64,000 nucleotides of DNA from Lactiplantibacillus pingfangensis (GCF_005404945.1 NZ_BJDG01000004.1:1-64000); one strand, 5' to 3'. Numbered from the stretch's first letter, positions 17,474 to 26,603 are shown. Numbers and translations: made by a program. Notes: generated by a model from the letters alone, not told the origin.

Positions 17474-17674
17474 CTATTTTGATTGCTTGGGCCGACCGCG
17501 ATGATCAACTAAGCCCTCGTCACCCGTTAGCCGATATTTACGGACCCAAGTATAGACTTGCGGATATGACACATTAAATTTATCAGCCGCTTCCTGATAA
17601 TTATTTTGATGTGCCAAGGTGTATTTTACAATCTCAATTCGTTCTTCATATGTTGCTCGCCGTCCTCGTTCCAT
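17474..17674 (-). CDS. Small HTH protein, transposase OrfA-like (IS3-type DNA-binding part only)
   Basis: 66 aa: MERGRRATYEERIEIVKY, then YQEAADKFNVSYPQVYTWV as the helix-turn-helix, ending RGRPKQSK. This matches the N-terminal DNA-binding domain of IS3/IS150 OrfA proteins, but the usual leucine-zipper tail and OrfB are absent. It is therefore either a truncated remnant or a domesticated regulator. It has its own GGGGG ribosome binding site and terminator, which speaks for expression. ATG 17674 is the start; a longer frame runs through the promoter area. Confidence 0.65.
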   Translation of the reverse strand: MERGRRATYEERIEIVKYTLAHQNNYQEAADKFNVSYPQVYTWVRKYRLTGDEGLVDHRGRPKQSK

Positions 17675-17811
17675 GGTCGGGCCCCCTTTCATTCGCCAAG
17701 GTTTATCATACCAAGTCTTGGCGTTTTTTTGTAGTTTTTTTATCATAAAAAAGGGAATTGCACGCTCATCTGAAAAAAATAACTTGATTAACACCTTTTT
17801 ACTAGCTTTTT

Positions 17812-17831
17812 AGAACATGTGTTCGTATAAT
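17812..17831 (+). promoter_or_regulatory. LexA-type SOS box overlapping a -10 element
   Basis: AGAACATGTGTTCG (17812-17825) matches the Gram-positive LexA pattern GAAC-N4-GTTC, and TATAAT follows directly at 17826-17831. LexA bound here would block the promoter of the two-gene unit downstream. The match is seen in the sequence; SOS control is inferred. Confidence 0.65.
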
Positions 17832-17849
17832 GATTGTGAGGTGAATGAC

Positions 17850-18113
17850 ATGGAAATGAAAACTATTGCAGGCCACTATGATAATCAAGTCAAAATTTTA
17901 AAATTAGATCCCTTTATGCTTTATGTGCGGGTACAGCCCAACGATAACCAAGCAAAACCGATTAACTGTATCATCGTTAAACACGCGTTGACACTCTATT
18001 ACCAACTCCGGCCCAATGCCAAATTAGCCCTGTACGGTCATTACAACCAGCGCCATCAATTTGTCATTACCAAATTCATGGTTGGTCAGTCAGTACAAAC
18101 TTTGGCCAGTTAA
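17850..18113 (+). CDS. Small protein of unknown function in an SOS-type unit
   Basis: 87 aa, MEMKTIAGHYDNQVKILKLD at the N-terminus, rich in beta-strand residues, with LALYGHYNQRHQFVITKF near the C-terminus. I do not recognise the family; the pattern could fit a small OB-fold. ATG 17850 follows GAGGTGAATGAC. It lies behind the LexA-type box and 46 bases upstream of the exonuclease gene, so a role in DNA repair or damage response is plausible by context only. Confidence 0.65.
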   Translation: MEMKTIAGHYDNQVKILKLDPFMLYVRVQPNDNQAKPINCIIVKHALTLYYQLRPNAKLALYGHYNQRHQFVITKFMVGQSVQTLAS

Positions 18114-18159
18114 AACTGGGTGATCACTAGCGAAAGAATAATTTAGGAGGAACTTTATC

Positions 18160-19362
18160 ATGGTAGAACCATTAGTCATGTTAGTCCGTAATCAAAAAAA
18201 CGTGGCAACTTATTTATACATACTGGGCTATCCGGCCTTACAATTAAATGACGATTGCTCGTTGACCCCGGCGCAAAAACAAGCAGTCGCAGGCAAAGTC
18301 ACCCAGATCACCCTCAATTCGACCAAGAAGCTTTATGCCATCCACTTTGACATCGGTGAAACCTTACAGATCAGTCATAAAAACATTCTCAAAGTTGCCA
18401 CTAATCCGAATGCCTTGGCTGCGCCAGAATTATTAGCCCAATTTGGTTATCAACTAGACCTGCCGACAACCACGACGCATTTTCAAGCTAATTTTCAACA
18501 AGTATTTCCAGCAATTAAACAGCTCAAGACGATTCCTCAACACTATATCGTCATTGATTGCGAGTTTGGTCCCTTTTTCAAACGTCAATTTCACGCAGGG
18601 TGCTATCATTGGACACCGACCACGATTAACGGCGCCGAAAGTACCATTTTTCAATTGGCCGCGCTCAGTTATCAGGATAATCAGCAGACGAGTGTGTATT
18701 ACGACCGGTTGCTAGATTTTCCAGCCTTTCTACCAGAGAAAAAGCTCGCCGCACTTGCTGCCAGTGGGCAACCTCTGAGCGAATTCGAACAAGCTGCAGC
18801 GCCTGAGCAAGTCCTCAAAGACTTTATTGACCATGTCCTCGCAGCGGCCTTACCACTTGTATTCTGGGATCAGTCACAAGACTTAAAGGCCTTACATTGG
18901 CTCGGCGCACAATATTTTCAAAAACTGTCCGCCACCCAGCAAGCCATTCTCAGTCAACCATTACAAGTTTTCGACGGGGAGAAATACACTAATACGGTTA
19001 TCAATCGGAGCAATCAAAAGCCACTAGCTACCAACCACAATTTGCCATTAAATGGGGTTGCCGGTTTACTGAACATTTTCAACCCTCACCAACATAATGC
19101 CTTGTGGGATGCCCAAACAACACATTACGTGGTCAATCAAATGGCCCGTATCCAAGCCGCCACCCCACAAATTCTCACCCAACCGTTACCAACCCAGCCG
19201 GCCGTTCAGAAAGCTGAAACGTCCTTGCAACCAACGAAATATCAACTCGTTCATCAATTACGGGCAACCGGCAAAACTTATCGCGAGATCGCGGTAAGTG
19301 CTGGCATTAGTATCAGCGGCGTTAACTACATTCTCAAGAAAGCGAAACCGGTACAAGTCTGA
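18160..19362 (+). CDS. DEDD-type 3'-5' exonuclease-like protein with C-terminal helix-turn-helix
   Basis: 400 aa. After about 125 N-terminal residues of unknown fold, an exonuclease domain starts with HYIVIDCEFG (Exo I, D and E), continues with FWDQSQDLKALHWL (Exo II region) and ends with HNALWDAQTT (Exo III, with the H and D of the DEDDh type). The last 40 residues hold YREIAVSAGISISGVNYIL, a helix-turn-helix. It probably degrades or edits DNA or RNA, with the HTH directing it to DNA. AGGAGG precedes the ATG. Co-transcription with the small gene behind a LexA-type box suggests SOS induction. The whole architecture is one I do not know by name. Confidence 0.7.
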   Translation: MVEPLVMLVRNQKNVATYLYILGYPALQLNDDCSLTPAQKQAVAGKVTQITLNSTKKLYAIHFDIGETLQISHKNILKVATNPNALAAPELLAQFGYQLDLPTTTTHFQANFQQVFPAIKQLKTIPQHYIVIDCEFGPFFKRQFHAGCYHWTPTTINGAESTIFQLAALSYQDNQQTSVYYDRLLDFPAFLPEKKLAALAASGQPLSEFEQAAAPEQVLKDFIDHVLAAALPLVFWDQSQDLKALHWLGAQYFQKLSATQQAILSQPLQVFDGEKYTNTVINRSNQKPLATNHNLPLNGVAGLLNIFNPHQHNALWDAQTTHYVVNQMARIQAATPQILTQPLPTQPAVQKAETSLQPTKYQLVHQLRATGKTYREIAVSAGISISGVNYILKKAKPVQV

Positions 19363-19431
19363 TCACCCCTGCTAATCCCGCCTTGGAAAGCGTATAATGA
19401 AACTAATAACTTCAAAGGAGTGTCGCTTAAA

Positions 19432-20838
19432 ATGACAAAAAGAATTCAAGGTTCTTGTACTACAATTCTCGTTGGTAAAAAGGCCTCAATTGATGGCTCA
19501 ACGATTATTTCTCGGAATGATGATGGGCATGAAGCCCTAGATCCAGAACGCTTGGTTGTGGTTAATCCTGCTGACCAACCACAACACTATCAATCCGTAA
19601 TTAGTAAAGTTAAGGTGGAATTACCTGATAACCCGTTACGTTATACGTCAATTCCAAACTCAATTTTAACTAACGGAACTTGGCCTGCAGCCGGGATCAA
19701 TAGTGAAAATATCGCCATGTCGGCAACGGAAACCATTACGACTAATTCCCGCATTCAGGGCGTTGATCCTTTAGTTGACACCGGGATTGGTGAAGAAGAC
19801 TTGGTCACCTTAGTCTTGCCATACATTCACTCAGCTAAAGAAGGCGTGACGCGTTTAGGCGCCCTCTTAAAAGACTATGGGACGTATGAACCAAACGGGA
19901 TTGCTTTCTCAGACAACAATGAAATTTGGTGGTTAGAAACCATTGGTGGTCATCATTGGGCCGCTAAACGCATTCCGGATGATGCTTACGTCGTTGCCCC
20001 TAACCGGATGAACATCGACGACTTCGACTTTGCCGCTGATGATACGATGGCGTCTGACGATCTGGAAGCCTTGATTGCTGACAATAATTTGAATCCTGAT
20101 TTCGATCAAGTTAACTTACGTCACATTTTTGGCAGCGCCACAATCAAAGATACCGTTTATAACAATCCCCGCGCTTGGTTCGGTCAAAAATACTTTACAC
20201 CAGACGTTGATCAAGATCCGATGGGCCAAGATTTACCATTCATCTGTCATGCTAATCGTAAAATCTCGATTGAAGATGTGAAGTTTGTCTTGAGCTCTCA
20301 CTATGAAAACACCAAGTATGACGTTTATGGGAGTGGCTCCGAAGCCGATAAAACCTTGTTCCGGCCAATCGGGATCAACCGAAATCACGATGTGCACATT
20401 TTGCAAATTCGTAATAACGTCCCAGCCGAAATTGCCGGGATTCACTGGTTAGCATTCGGTGCCAACACGTTCAATACTGTCGTGCCATTTTACGCCAATG
20501 TTTCTGACACGCCTGCCAGCTACAAAGACGCCAATGGGACTTTCAACTTAAATAACATGTATTGGTTGAGCTGCACGACGGCGTTACTCGGCGATACCGA
20601 CTATGACTTCTATGTCGACATGCGGAACAGTTTCGAACTCGGTGCCATGAGTGCCTATCGTCAAATCGAAAACCAAACTGATGCTGATTTAAGCAATCAA
20701 ACTGACGTCAACACCTACTTGGAAGCCGCCAACCAAAAATTAGCAGACGAATCCATGCAACGCCAAACTAAGCTGCTCGGTGACATGGTGATTGCTGGCT
20801 CTGAACAAATGAAACTTCGTTATAATTTAAATGATTAA
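19432..20838 (+). CDS. pepD: C69 family dipeptidase (PepD type)
   Basis: 468 aa Ntn-hydrolase. The N-terminus [19 protein letters not shown] carries the Cys (residue 9) that becomes the nucleophile in C69 peptidases; [12 protein letters not shown] is the following conserved block, and [18 protein letters not shown] and YVVAPNRMN are later signatures. It hydrolyses dipeptides in the cytoplasm as part of lactobacillar peptide use. ATG 19432 follows AAAGGAG; an in-frame GTG 12 bases upstream overlaps that site. Paralogues are common in lactobacilli, so the exact pepD copy is not assigned. Confidence 0.85.
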   Translation: MTKRIQGSCTTILVGKKASIDGSTIISRNDDGHEALDPERLVVVNPADQPQHYQSVISKVKVELPDNPLRYTSIPNSILTNGTWPAAGINSENIAMSATETITTNSRIQGVDPLVDTGIGEEDLVTLVLPYIHSAKEGVTRLGALLKDYGTYEPNGIAFSDNNEIWWLETIGGHHWAAKRIPDDAYVVAPNRMNIDDFDFAADDTMASDDLEALIADNNLNPDFDQVNLRHIFGSATIKDTVYNNPRAWFGQKYFTPDVDQDPMGQDLPFICHANRKISIEDVKFVLSSHYENTKYDVYGSGSEADKTLFRPIGINRNHDVHILQIRNNVPAEIAGIHWLAFGANTFNTVVPFYANVSDTPASYKDANGTFNLNNMYWLSCTTALLGDTDYDFYVDMRNSFELGAMSAYRQIENQTDADLSNQTDVNTYLEAANQKLADESMQRQTKLLGDMVIAGSEQMKLRYNLND

Positions 20839-20883
20839 TTAGAGTCTTGTTCATCAAGGTCTACTTAAATTTTAATTTTAGGG

Positions 20884-20911
20884 TTTACTTTTTAAGAATG
20901 AGTGCTAATAT
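20884..20911 (+). promoter_or_regulatory. Promoter of the T-box/asnA unit
   Basis: -35 TTTACT (20884-20889), 16-base spacer and -10 TAATAT (20906-20911), preceded by TG as in extended -10 promoters. Transcription would start at about 20918, just before the T-box. Confidence 0.55.
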
Positions 20912-20917
20912 AAATGT

Positions 20918-21210
20918 CACAAGATAAAAAACGTAGGAAAGAGGAGTACGTTCAATCAACCTGCCAGTGAATCGGGATTTAGTGGAAACCTGATCAGACC
21001 TTGATTGTTCCGAAAAACACTTTCTTAGTTGCTAACTGAAATAACTTTGTTAAAGTAGGATTAGTCGTCGACCGGTACGTTATCATCGGTGGTGTATGTT
21101 TGTACACTATTTAAAAGCTGGTTTATTTTAGATAAACAACTTGGGTGGTACCGCGAAAAAAGTCTTTCGTCCCTTGATTATGTCAAGAGACGGAAGACTT
21201 TTTTCGTTTT
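20918..21210 (+). promoter_or_regulatory. T-box riboswitch controlling asnA (asparagine-type expected)
   Basis: A roughly 290-nt leader contains the conserved T-box sequence GGGTGGTACCGCG at 21143-21155. It is followed by a strong terminator pairing AAAAAAGTCTTTCGTCCC (from about 21156) with its complement up to the T-run near 21204. Uncharged tRNA binding to the T-box would favour the antiterminator. The amino acid is inferred from the downstream gene; I did not resolve the specifier codon by eye. Confidence 0.9.
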
Positions 21211-21242
21211 ATCTTAGTCAAAACCCAAAGGAGCACACTATT

Positions 21243-22250
21243 ATGCATTTAATTATTCCCAAGTCATATGATCCAAAGTTAACCGTTAAAGAAACGCAAC
21301 AAGCCATTCGTTATATTCGTGAAACCTTCCAAACTGAATTCGGCAAGGAACTTAACTTATCACGACTATCTGCGCCAATGTTTGTCACCCAATCATCCGG
21401 TTTAAACGATAACTTAAACGGTGTCGAAACCCCCGTTTCCTTTACCATGCAAGACTTACCTGATGAACAGATTCAAATCGTGCATTCTTTAGCAAAATGG
21501 AAGCGTGTTGCGCTAAAACGTTATGGTTTTGAGATGCATACCGGCCTGTACACGAACATGAACGCCATTCGTAAAGACGAAGATTTAGACAACCTGCATT
21601 CCGCTTATGTCGATCAGTGGGATTGGGAAAAAGTGATCAGCAAAGACGAACGTAGCATTGATACCCTCAAAGCAACCGTTAAAACCATTTTTAAAGTGAT
21701 CAAGCATATGGAACATGAAGTTTGGTACAAGTTCCCGAAAGCCGTTCATCATTTACCAGATGAAATTCACTTTATTACGACGCAAGAATTGGAAGATCTT
21801 TATCCAGATAAGACCCCTAAAGAACGCGAAGATGCGATTACTAAAAAGTATGGTGCCGTCTTCTTAATGCAAATCGGTGGCGCCCTTCATAGTGGCAAGC
21901 GTCATGATGGTCGCGCCCCTGACTACGATGACTGGCAATTAAACGGTGATATTTTGTTCTGGTATGAACCACTACAACTCGCCCTTGAAATTTCCAGCAT
22001 GGGAATTCGGGTGGATGCCGACTCATTAGCTAAGCAATTGAAATTAGCCGATGCCGAAGATCGCCTCCAATACCCTTATCATCAGGCCATTTTGCATGAT
22101 GAGCTCCCCTTCACGATCGGTGGTGGGATTGGACAATCACGACTCTGCATGCTGTTACTCGGCAAGGCACATGTTGGCGAAGTCCAAGCCGCACTTTGGC
22201 CACAAGCCATGATTGATCAATGTGAAGCACACCAGATTCACTTACTTTAA
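21243..22250 (+). CDS. asnA: Aspartate-ammonia ligase (asparagine synthetase A)
   Basis: 335 aa, the usual AsnA length. [38 protein letters not shown] and the C-terminal [17 protein letters not shown] are hallmark blocks of this class-II-synthetase-like enzyme. It makes asparagine from aspartate, ammonia and ATP. AAAGGAG precedes ATG 21243. It is controlled by the T-box leader and ends in its own terminator. Confidence 0.95.
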   Translation: MHLIIPKSYDPKLTVKETQQAIRYIRETFQTEFGKELNLSRLSAPMFVTQSSGLNDNLNGVETPVSFTMQDLPDEQIQIVHSLAKWKRVALKRYGFEMHTGLYTNMNAIRKDEDLDNLHSAYVDQWDWEKVISKDERSIDTLKATVKTIFKVIKHMEHEVWYKFPKAVHHLPDEIHFITTQELEDLYPDKTPKEREDAITKKYGAVFLMQIGGALHSGKRHDGRAPDYDDWQLNGDILFWYEPLQLALEISSMGIRVDADSLAKQLKLADAEDRLQYPYHQAILHDELPFTIGGGIGQSRLCMLLLGKAHVGEVQAALWPQAMIDQCEAHQIHLL

Positions 22251-22258
22251 ACCTTAAG

Positions 22259-22297
22259 GAGGCACTCTCAAAATTAATTTTTGAGGGTGCCTTTTTA
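22259..22297 (+). terminator. Intrinsic terminator of asnA
   Basis: AGGCACTCTCAAAA pairs with TTTTGAGGGTGCCT, followed by a T-run. Confidence 0.85.
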
Positions 22298-22348
22298 GAT
22301 CAATCAGGTATCTGCGATAAATGAAATTTCTAATCGTTAGTATAACAT

Positions 22349-22377
22349 TTGACATATTTATCAACAATATATATTAT
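22349..22377 (+). promoter_or_regulatory. Promoter of the LPQTG surface protein gene
   Basis: A near-consensus promoter: -35 TTGACA (22349-22354), 17-base spacer, -10 TATTAT (22372-22377). Confidence 0.75.
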
Positions 22378-22390
22378 AAAATCAATAACT

Positions 22391-22410
22391 AATGTGAGCG
22401 AGTTCACATT
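22391..22410. promoter_or_regulatory. Crp/Fnr-type operator candidate
   Basis: AATGTGA-GCGAGT-TCACATT contains TGTGA-N6-TCACA, the exact pattern bound by Crp-like and ArcR-like regulators. It lies about 15 bases downstream of the -10, where bound protein would repress. The regulator is not identified. Confidence 0.5.
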
Positions 22411-22449
22411 GGTTTATCTTTAAACTAAATCGAAAGGCGGTGCACCATT

Positions 22450-22476
22450 ATGGAATTTTCAAGTCCAGACAGCTAA
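22450..22476 (+). CDS. Possible 8-codon leader peptide
   Basis: AAAGGCGGTG is followed by ATG and the codons for MEFSSPDS, then TAA, 38 bases before the surface-protein start. The ribosome binding site is good, but so short a frame can occur by chance. Confidence 0.25.
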   Translation: MEFSSPDS

Positions 22477-22514
22477 CCATCACCCCCCGTTTTTAATAAG
22501 TGAGGAGTAATTAT

Positions 22515-24416
22515 ATGAAAATCAGAAAAGGCATTTGGCATTGGCCTAAAGTCAAAAAAGGATTAGCGACAACCCTGATGACAATTACCGCTTTCGGCTA
22601 TTTGAGTCTGTCGACGCAAGGCACTATCATTGCCCAAACTTCGACAGGAACCGATGAGCAAGCTAGTACTGTCATCGCCCCAGCCAATGATTCAATGACA
22701 ACTGAATCGCTGGCAGCCCCTGAGAATGAGACAACTACTGACACGACTACTGATACCGAAACACCTTCTGATGCTGAATCAGTCACACCAACAGCCGAAG
22801 CGGAACCATCTCCAACTGATAACCAGGAGATTCCATCCGGCGGTTCGGTCTATGACGACCATCCCGATTTAAATAACATTCTGGGGATTGCCTCACAATT
22901 TCACATTTTTGCGCGTGAGGCCTCGTTGCACACGCATACAGCCGGCAATTTGGCGGTTGCGCTGTTACACGATAATGCCAACTTCGGCACGACCAATGTA
23001 CTAGAATTACTCGATCGTGATATCACCTATATTCAAAAAATTGACAAATTGTCGAGCAGTTCCTTCGTGTCCGCGGGAAATATCCGTGATAACAAAGTGA
23101 TTTTCGGTGAAGGAATTTCGATTGATATTAGCAATCGGGAGCGGCCACTGGTTAATGGCGTGCATTTGGGTAACCTAGACGCTGATGAAGTTTATCAAGA
23201 TCGCGATGGGCAGGTTTATATTGATTTTGATAGCGAATTCGCTAAGTTAGCCCAAACTAATTTGGCGCTCAGTCAACAAACGCCACAGAAGCATTATACT
23301 GCCGCTGACTTTCCTGAAATGAACACTCGTGAAATCGACATTCGGCAGTTTACACCTGACGAAAACGGTCAGATTGTCATTAGTCTCGCCGCAGAAGTCT
23401 TAAGTATTGTTCAACCCTTGCGCATTCGTGGTCTATCAACCGAAGCCACTGGTAATACCATTGTGATTAATGTCGATACCGAAGGCCAAGCTAATTACAA
23501 TAGCAACAGTCCCATTATCGTTTTCTACGGAGACGACAAGGAGCCCCGTAGTAACAAAGATGCCGACGATTACGGCGATAATCACTTGCTTTGGAACTTT
23601 CACAATCAGCAACAACCACTAACTGGTACCCTTCAATTTAATGGTTGCTTCCAAGGAAGTGTGCTGGCACCAAGTGCTAATTTGATTGCTACCCAAAATA
23701 TGGATGGCAATTTGATTGCTAATCGAGTTCAGATCAATGCCGAATCTCATCGTTGGGACCTGCAAGATTCTAGTGCACCAGAAGAAGAGGATGAGGAGAA
23801 GGAAAAACCAGGTACCGACGAAGAGGAGGAAGACGAGGAAAAGCCCGGAACTGATGAGGAAGAAGATTTAGAAGAGCCTGACAAGCCAGATCCTGATGAA
23901 GAAGAAGATCCGGAAGAACCCGAAAAGCCAGATCCCGGTGAGGAAGAAGATCTGGAGGAACCTGACAAGCCAGATCCTGGTGAAGAAGAGGATCTGGATG
24001 AACCTGAAAAACCAGATCCCGGTGAAGAAGACCCTGAACCCGAAACGCCGGCAGTGCCCGATCCTAGTCCAGAAGTTGAAGAATTGACCACGACCGACAC
24101 CGAGTCACCGTCACAACTCGGATCTGACTTAGACGCGGCATTAGCCTTACCAGCCTCGCAACGACCGGCAGCGGTCAAACTCGTTTTGCGCCGAATTGAT
24201 ACGGCAATTACAGCCGCCCATCAAGCTAACAACAATGTTCGTGCCACCCGTCTTGAGACGCTTCGAACCCGCGGCTTAGCAGCCCTAAGCACAAGCCGCT
24301 TACCACAAACTGGTGAAATTCAGTCACCCGTTATCGCGACAGTTGGCGCTAGTTTGATGATTATCATGATTGTCATCGGTTGGACCATTACTAAGAAACG
24401 ACGGCGAAATCGTTAA
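22515..24416 (+). CDS. LPxTG-anchored surface protein with choice-of-anchor A domain
   Basis: 633 aa. A signal peptide (basic start MKIRKGIWHWPKVKKGL, then a hydrophobic stretch) is followed by a Thr/Glu-rich region. A domain of about 300 residues resembles the choice-of-anchor A family (LNNILGIASQFHIFAREA; later FNGCFQGSVLAPSANLIA). A repetitive acidic spacer of PDPGEEEDLEEP-type units lies at about 23780-24040. The C-terminus has LPQTG (about 24300-24314), a hydrophobic segment and KKRRRNR. Sortase A would link it to peptidoglycan; a role in adhesion is likely but unproven. ATG 22515 follows GAGGAG. Confidence 0.85.
   Translation: MKIRKGIWHWPKVKKGLATTLMTITAFGYLSLSTQGTIIAQTSTGTDEQASTVIAPANDSMTTESLAAPENETTTDTTTDTETPSDAESVTPTAEAEPSPTDNQEIPSGGSVYDDHPDLNNILGIASQFHIFAREASLHTHTAGNLAVALLHDNANFGTTNVLELLDRDITYIQKIDKLSSSSFVSAGNIRDNKVIFGEGISIDISNRERPLVNGVHLGNLDADEVYQDRDGQVYIDFDSEFAKLAQTNLALSQQTPQKHYTAADFPEMNTREIDIRQFTPDENGQIVISLAAEVLSIVQPLRIRGLSTEATGNTIVINVDTEGQANYNSNSPIIVFYGDDKEPRSNKDADDYGDNHLLWNFHNQQQPLTGTLQFNGCFQGSVLAPSANLIATQNMDGNLIANRVQINAESHRWDLQDSSAPEEEDEEKEKPGTDEEEEDEEKPGTDEEEDLEEPDKPDPDEEEDPEEPEKPDPGEEEDLEEPDKPDPGEEEDLDEPEKPDPGEEDPEPETPAVPDPSPEVEELTTTDTESPSQLGSDLDAALALPASQRPAAVKLVLRRIDTAITAAHQANNNVRATRLETLRTRGLAALSTSRLPQTGEIQSPVIATVGASLMIIMIVIGWTITKKRRRNR
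23780..24040 (+). repeat. In-frame acidic Pro/Asp/Glu repeats in the surface protein
   Basis: About five tandem units of 18-20 codons of the type KPDPGEEEDLEEPD, differing by a few codons. They form a stiff, negatively charged wall-spanning spacer. Such repeats often vary in number between strains. Confidence 0.75.
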
Positions 24417-24431
24417 TCTCGCACCACATCA

Positions 24432-24476
24432 AAATAGTCGGCTAGCAACGGAACGCGCTGCTAGCCGACTATTTGA
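24432..24476. terminator. Bidirectional terminator (perfect 16-bp stem)
   Basis: AAATAGTCGGCTAGCA (24432-24447) pairs perfectly with 24459-24474. It lies between the convergent surface-protein gene and the small basic gene. The T-tail is weak on the plus side. Confidence 0.75.
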
Positions 24477-24479
24477 GTG

Positions 24480-24599
24480 TTAGTTTATTTTCCGCAAGTT
24501 ACGTCGATAATCGTGTAAAATTTTCAGAGCGCGCTTGCGCGACTTTAAATTAGAACTACGTAATCGCCGGCGAGCACTTGCAAGATCTTGTTTTTCCAT
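24480..24599 (-). CDS. Small basic protein of 39 aa (putative metal homeostasis protein type)
   Basis: MEKQDLASARRRLRSSNL at the N-terminus, then LKSRKRALKILHDYRRN. It is very basic and helical. It resembles the 30-40-residue lactobacillar proteins annotated as putative metal homeostasis proteins, a resemblance from memory. ATG 24599 follows GAGG at 8-9 bases. A longer frame would cross a perfect palindrome that overlaps the probable promoter, so the short start is favoured. Confidence 0.55.
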   Translation of the reverse strand: MEKQDLASARRRLRSSNLKSRKRALKILHDYRRNLRKIN

Positions 24600-24614
24600 C
24601 TTAAACGCCTCACT

Positions 24615-24643
24615 TTTTAAATAGTAACCATTACTATTTAAAA
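24615..24643. promoter_or_regulatory. Perfect 13-bp inverted repeat upstream of the small basic gene
   Basis: TTTTAAATAGTAA (24615-24627) and TTACTATTTAAAA (24631-24643) form a perfect palindrome with a 3-base centre. On the minus strand it includes TACTAT, a possible -10. It is probably an operator, or a structured leader, just ahead of the ribosome binding site. Confidence 0.5.
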
Positions 24644-24729
24644 GTAACATATCATCGTCATCCCAGCAACTAATCCGTCGCAATCACGAGTGATTACATG
24701 TCGAAAGGTTCCCATTCTGAGCCAACTTA

Positions 24730-26133
24730 TTACTTATCCGACCAGTTAACCGACCATAATGCCGGCGCACCACTTGCCAAAATCACCATCAACGGCATCG
24801 CAAAATACCGATAGCGCGTCTGAATTTCAATTCCGAGATGAATTAAAATATACCCAATTAGCAAGATCATAATCAAATTAGCCGCGCCACGAGGCCGTTT
24901 TAACAGTGTCAAACTGACTAATGCGGTTAGAATCACATACATCGCCCGTTGGCTGATACAGAGCGCATCAACAATCATGGCGGGAATTCGCGTCTGTTTC
25001 GTTCCCCATGAAGTCATGGTATCAATGTCAGCCCACATAATGGCAAACTTTTTCGCCATTAATCCCGGTAATTTTTCAGGTTGTGCCAGCCGTTGTTTTA
25101 ACAGTTTCTGGGATAATTTAGTCCGCTCGGCAGCCGTCTTCCCCGCTGCCACGACGGCATAATCAGCTTCATTCCATTTGCCATCCGTCTTTGAATTCAA
25201 CCCAACCGCTAGCTTCCAGGCCGTGTTGGTCGTCACAATCGACTGTGGCGTTAATTTGGCCGCTTGTACCACCATATTACTTCCCACGGTGGCGACGCCG
25301 AAGGTTAATAATAGACTGATTAATCCCAGTAAATAACGATACTTATGTCGATGGGTTGGTAACGCAATCAAGACGGCATAGAGTGTCACCGCTAACAAAA
25401 TAATTGTTGCCAGTGGCCGAATGAAGTTACCGAGAAACATTAACAAGCCAATCGCGAGACCAGTTCGCCACGTTAATGGCCGGGCGATTAGTAGCCAAAT
25501 CGCCGCCATAAAAAACATCACGGCTAAAATATCATTAGTTAAGACCGAAGTTGCCACGACATTAGGAACATACACCGTCATCATGAGTAGCGCTAAAATT
25601 TGGGCGCGTTCGCCGTATAATTGCCGACTGATTTTGCCTACAAAATAAATCGTAATGACACTAAACAAACTATTTAATAATTGTAATAACAACAACGAGT
25701 TGCCAAATAGCTTGATGACACTGCCTTGATAGAGCACAAATCCGAGCATATAGGGATAATTAGCGAGATAACGGTTGCTCGTCGCAAAATTGGCCACGCC
25801 CTGCGCAAACGCGATACTAGCTTGATGTAATGATAAATAGTCTTGCACCGGGGGCGTTCTAACCACTAAAACCCAGCCAACTCGAAGCACTAAGGCCAAT
25901 CCCAATACCCAAGGCTCCCAGTGACCGGTCAGATGTGGCCATAACAATCTTAATAGCCAAATACCAGCAATCGTTATCAAAATAAAACCAAAACTCAAGC
26001 CGACCACTCGTAAGGGCGTTAATGGCCATGGCCAATAATGCTGATCATAATAAACTAAATTACAAAAATTAATTAACAAAAATAGGCTGGCAGCAAAATA
26101 CCAGACAATCCTTTTCGAAAGCCGTGTTAACAC
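24730..26133 (-). CDS. GT39/ArnT-like integral membrane glycosyltransferase
   Basis: 467 aa with about 11 membrane segments. The first long extracytoplasmic loop follows VVRTPPVQDYLSLHQASIAF and is typical of PMT/ArnT-fold enzymes that use polyprenyl-phosphate sugars. It probably glycosylates a wall polymer or protein; this is inference. The GTG at 26133 follows GGAGTGATTCA. A TATAAT at 26172-26167 (minus) lies upstream, inside the longer frame that could start at 26181, so the GTG is the likely start. Confidence 0.7.
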   Translation of the reverse strand: MLTRLSKRIVWYFAASLFLLINFCNLVYYDQHYWPWPLTPLRVVGLSFGFILITIAGIWLLRLLWPHLTGHWEPWVLGLALVLRVGWVLVVRTPPVQDYLSLHQASIAFAQGVANFATSNRYLANYPYMLGFVLYQGSVIKLFGNSLLLLQLLNSLFSVITIYFVGKISRQLYGERAQILALLMMTVYVPNVVATSVLTNDILAVMFFMAAIWLLIARPLTWRTGLAIGLLMFLGNFIRPLATIILLAVTLYAVLIALPTHRHKYRYLLGLISLLLTFGVATVGSNMVVQAAKLTPQSIVTTNTAWKLAVGLNSKTDGKWNEADYAVVAAGKTAAERTKLSQKLLKQRLAQPEKLPGLMAKKFAIMWADIDTMTSWGTKQTRIPAMIVDALCISQRAMYVILTALVSLTLLKRPRGAANLIMILLIGYILIHLGIEIQTRYRYFAMPLMVILASGAPALWSVNWSDK

Positions 26134-26166
26134 TGAATCACTCCAAATTAATTTGTCATAATAAGC

Positions 26167-26172
26167 ATTATA
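26167..26172 (-). promoter_or_regulatory. -10 element of the GT39-like gene
   Basis: TATAAT preceded by TG-T (GTGTATAATG) on the minus strand, 34 bases upstream of the chosen GTG start. No clear -35 was identified. Confidence 0.45.
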
Positions 26173-26210
26173 CACTTGCATTCAAAACCGAATCGCACGT
26201 TCGGAACTTG

Positions 26211-26603
26211 TCATGATAGCGGATGTCGCCGAAAAAAGCGAAAATACCAGCGCTGATAACCATTGATAACTAATAAAATGCCAATCAGTCCCCACGCCCA
26301 CCAGCCCAGAGCACCGGCATCCAGCTGTTCCGCAGTCCAATAATAATTAGTGCCAACCATCAAAATCACATACCCACCAACACCATTCACCAAATTGGCA
26401 AGTCGCAGTTCTGAATGTTGTTGCTGTAATCGCACGCTCAAAGGTAATTTTAACCATAATCGGTTCACTTGTGGGGCGTCAATGAGTCGACCGCCCAATT
26501 GACGGATCAACCATAGCACCACCGCGACGAATGAGATAAATGACCGGATGCTTAGCCCCACCAGCACCAAATAGCCTAACGCATTGATTAATTCCCAATC
26601 CAT
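26211..26603 (-). CDS. Integral membrane protein of unknown function
   Basis: 130 aa with about four hydrophobic segments (INALGYLVLVGLSIRSF; FVAVVLWLIRQLG; VNGVGGYVILMVG; WGLIGILLVINGY). No family recognised. Start uncertain: GAGG is about 12 bases before ATG 26603 and about 9 before the adjacent GTG 26606. It lies 77 bases upstream of the GT39-like gene in the same direction. Confidence 0.6.
   Translation of the reverse strand: MDWELINALGYLVLVGLSIRSFISFVAVVLWLIRQLGGRLIDAPQVNRLWLKLPLSVRLQQQHSELRLANLVNGVGGYVILMVGTNYYWTAEQLDAGALGWWAWGLIGILLVINGYQRWYFRFFRRHPLS

Noticed and set aside
20918-21210. T-box considered as a possible S-box or lysine riboswitch
   Set aside because: GGGTGGTACCGCG and the following terminator are diagnostic of a T-box.
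23780-24040. Repeats considered as a CRISPR array
   Set aside because: Units are in-frame coding repeats of similar sequence throughout, without unique spacers. No CRISPR array or cas gene was seen anywhere in the window.
23747-24178. 143-codon minus-strand Ser/Gly-rich frame
   Set aside because: It is the complement of the acidic repeat region of the surface protein and has no ribosome binding site.
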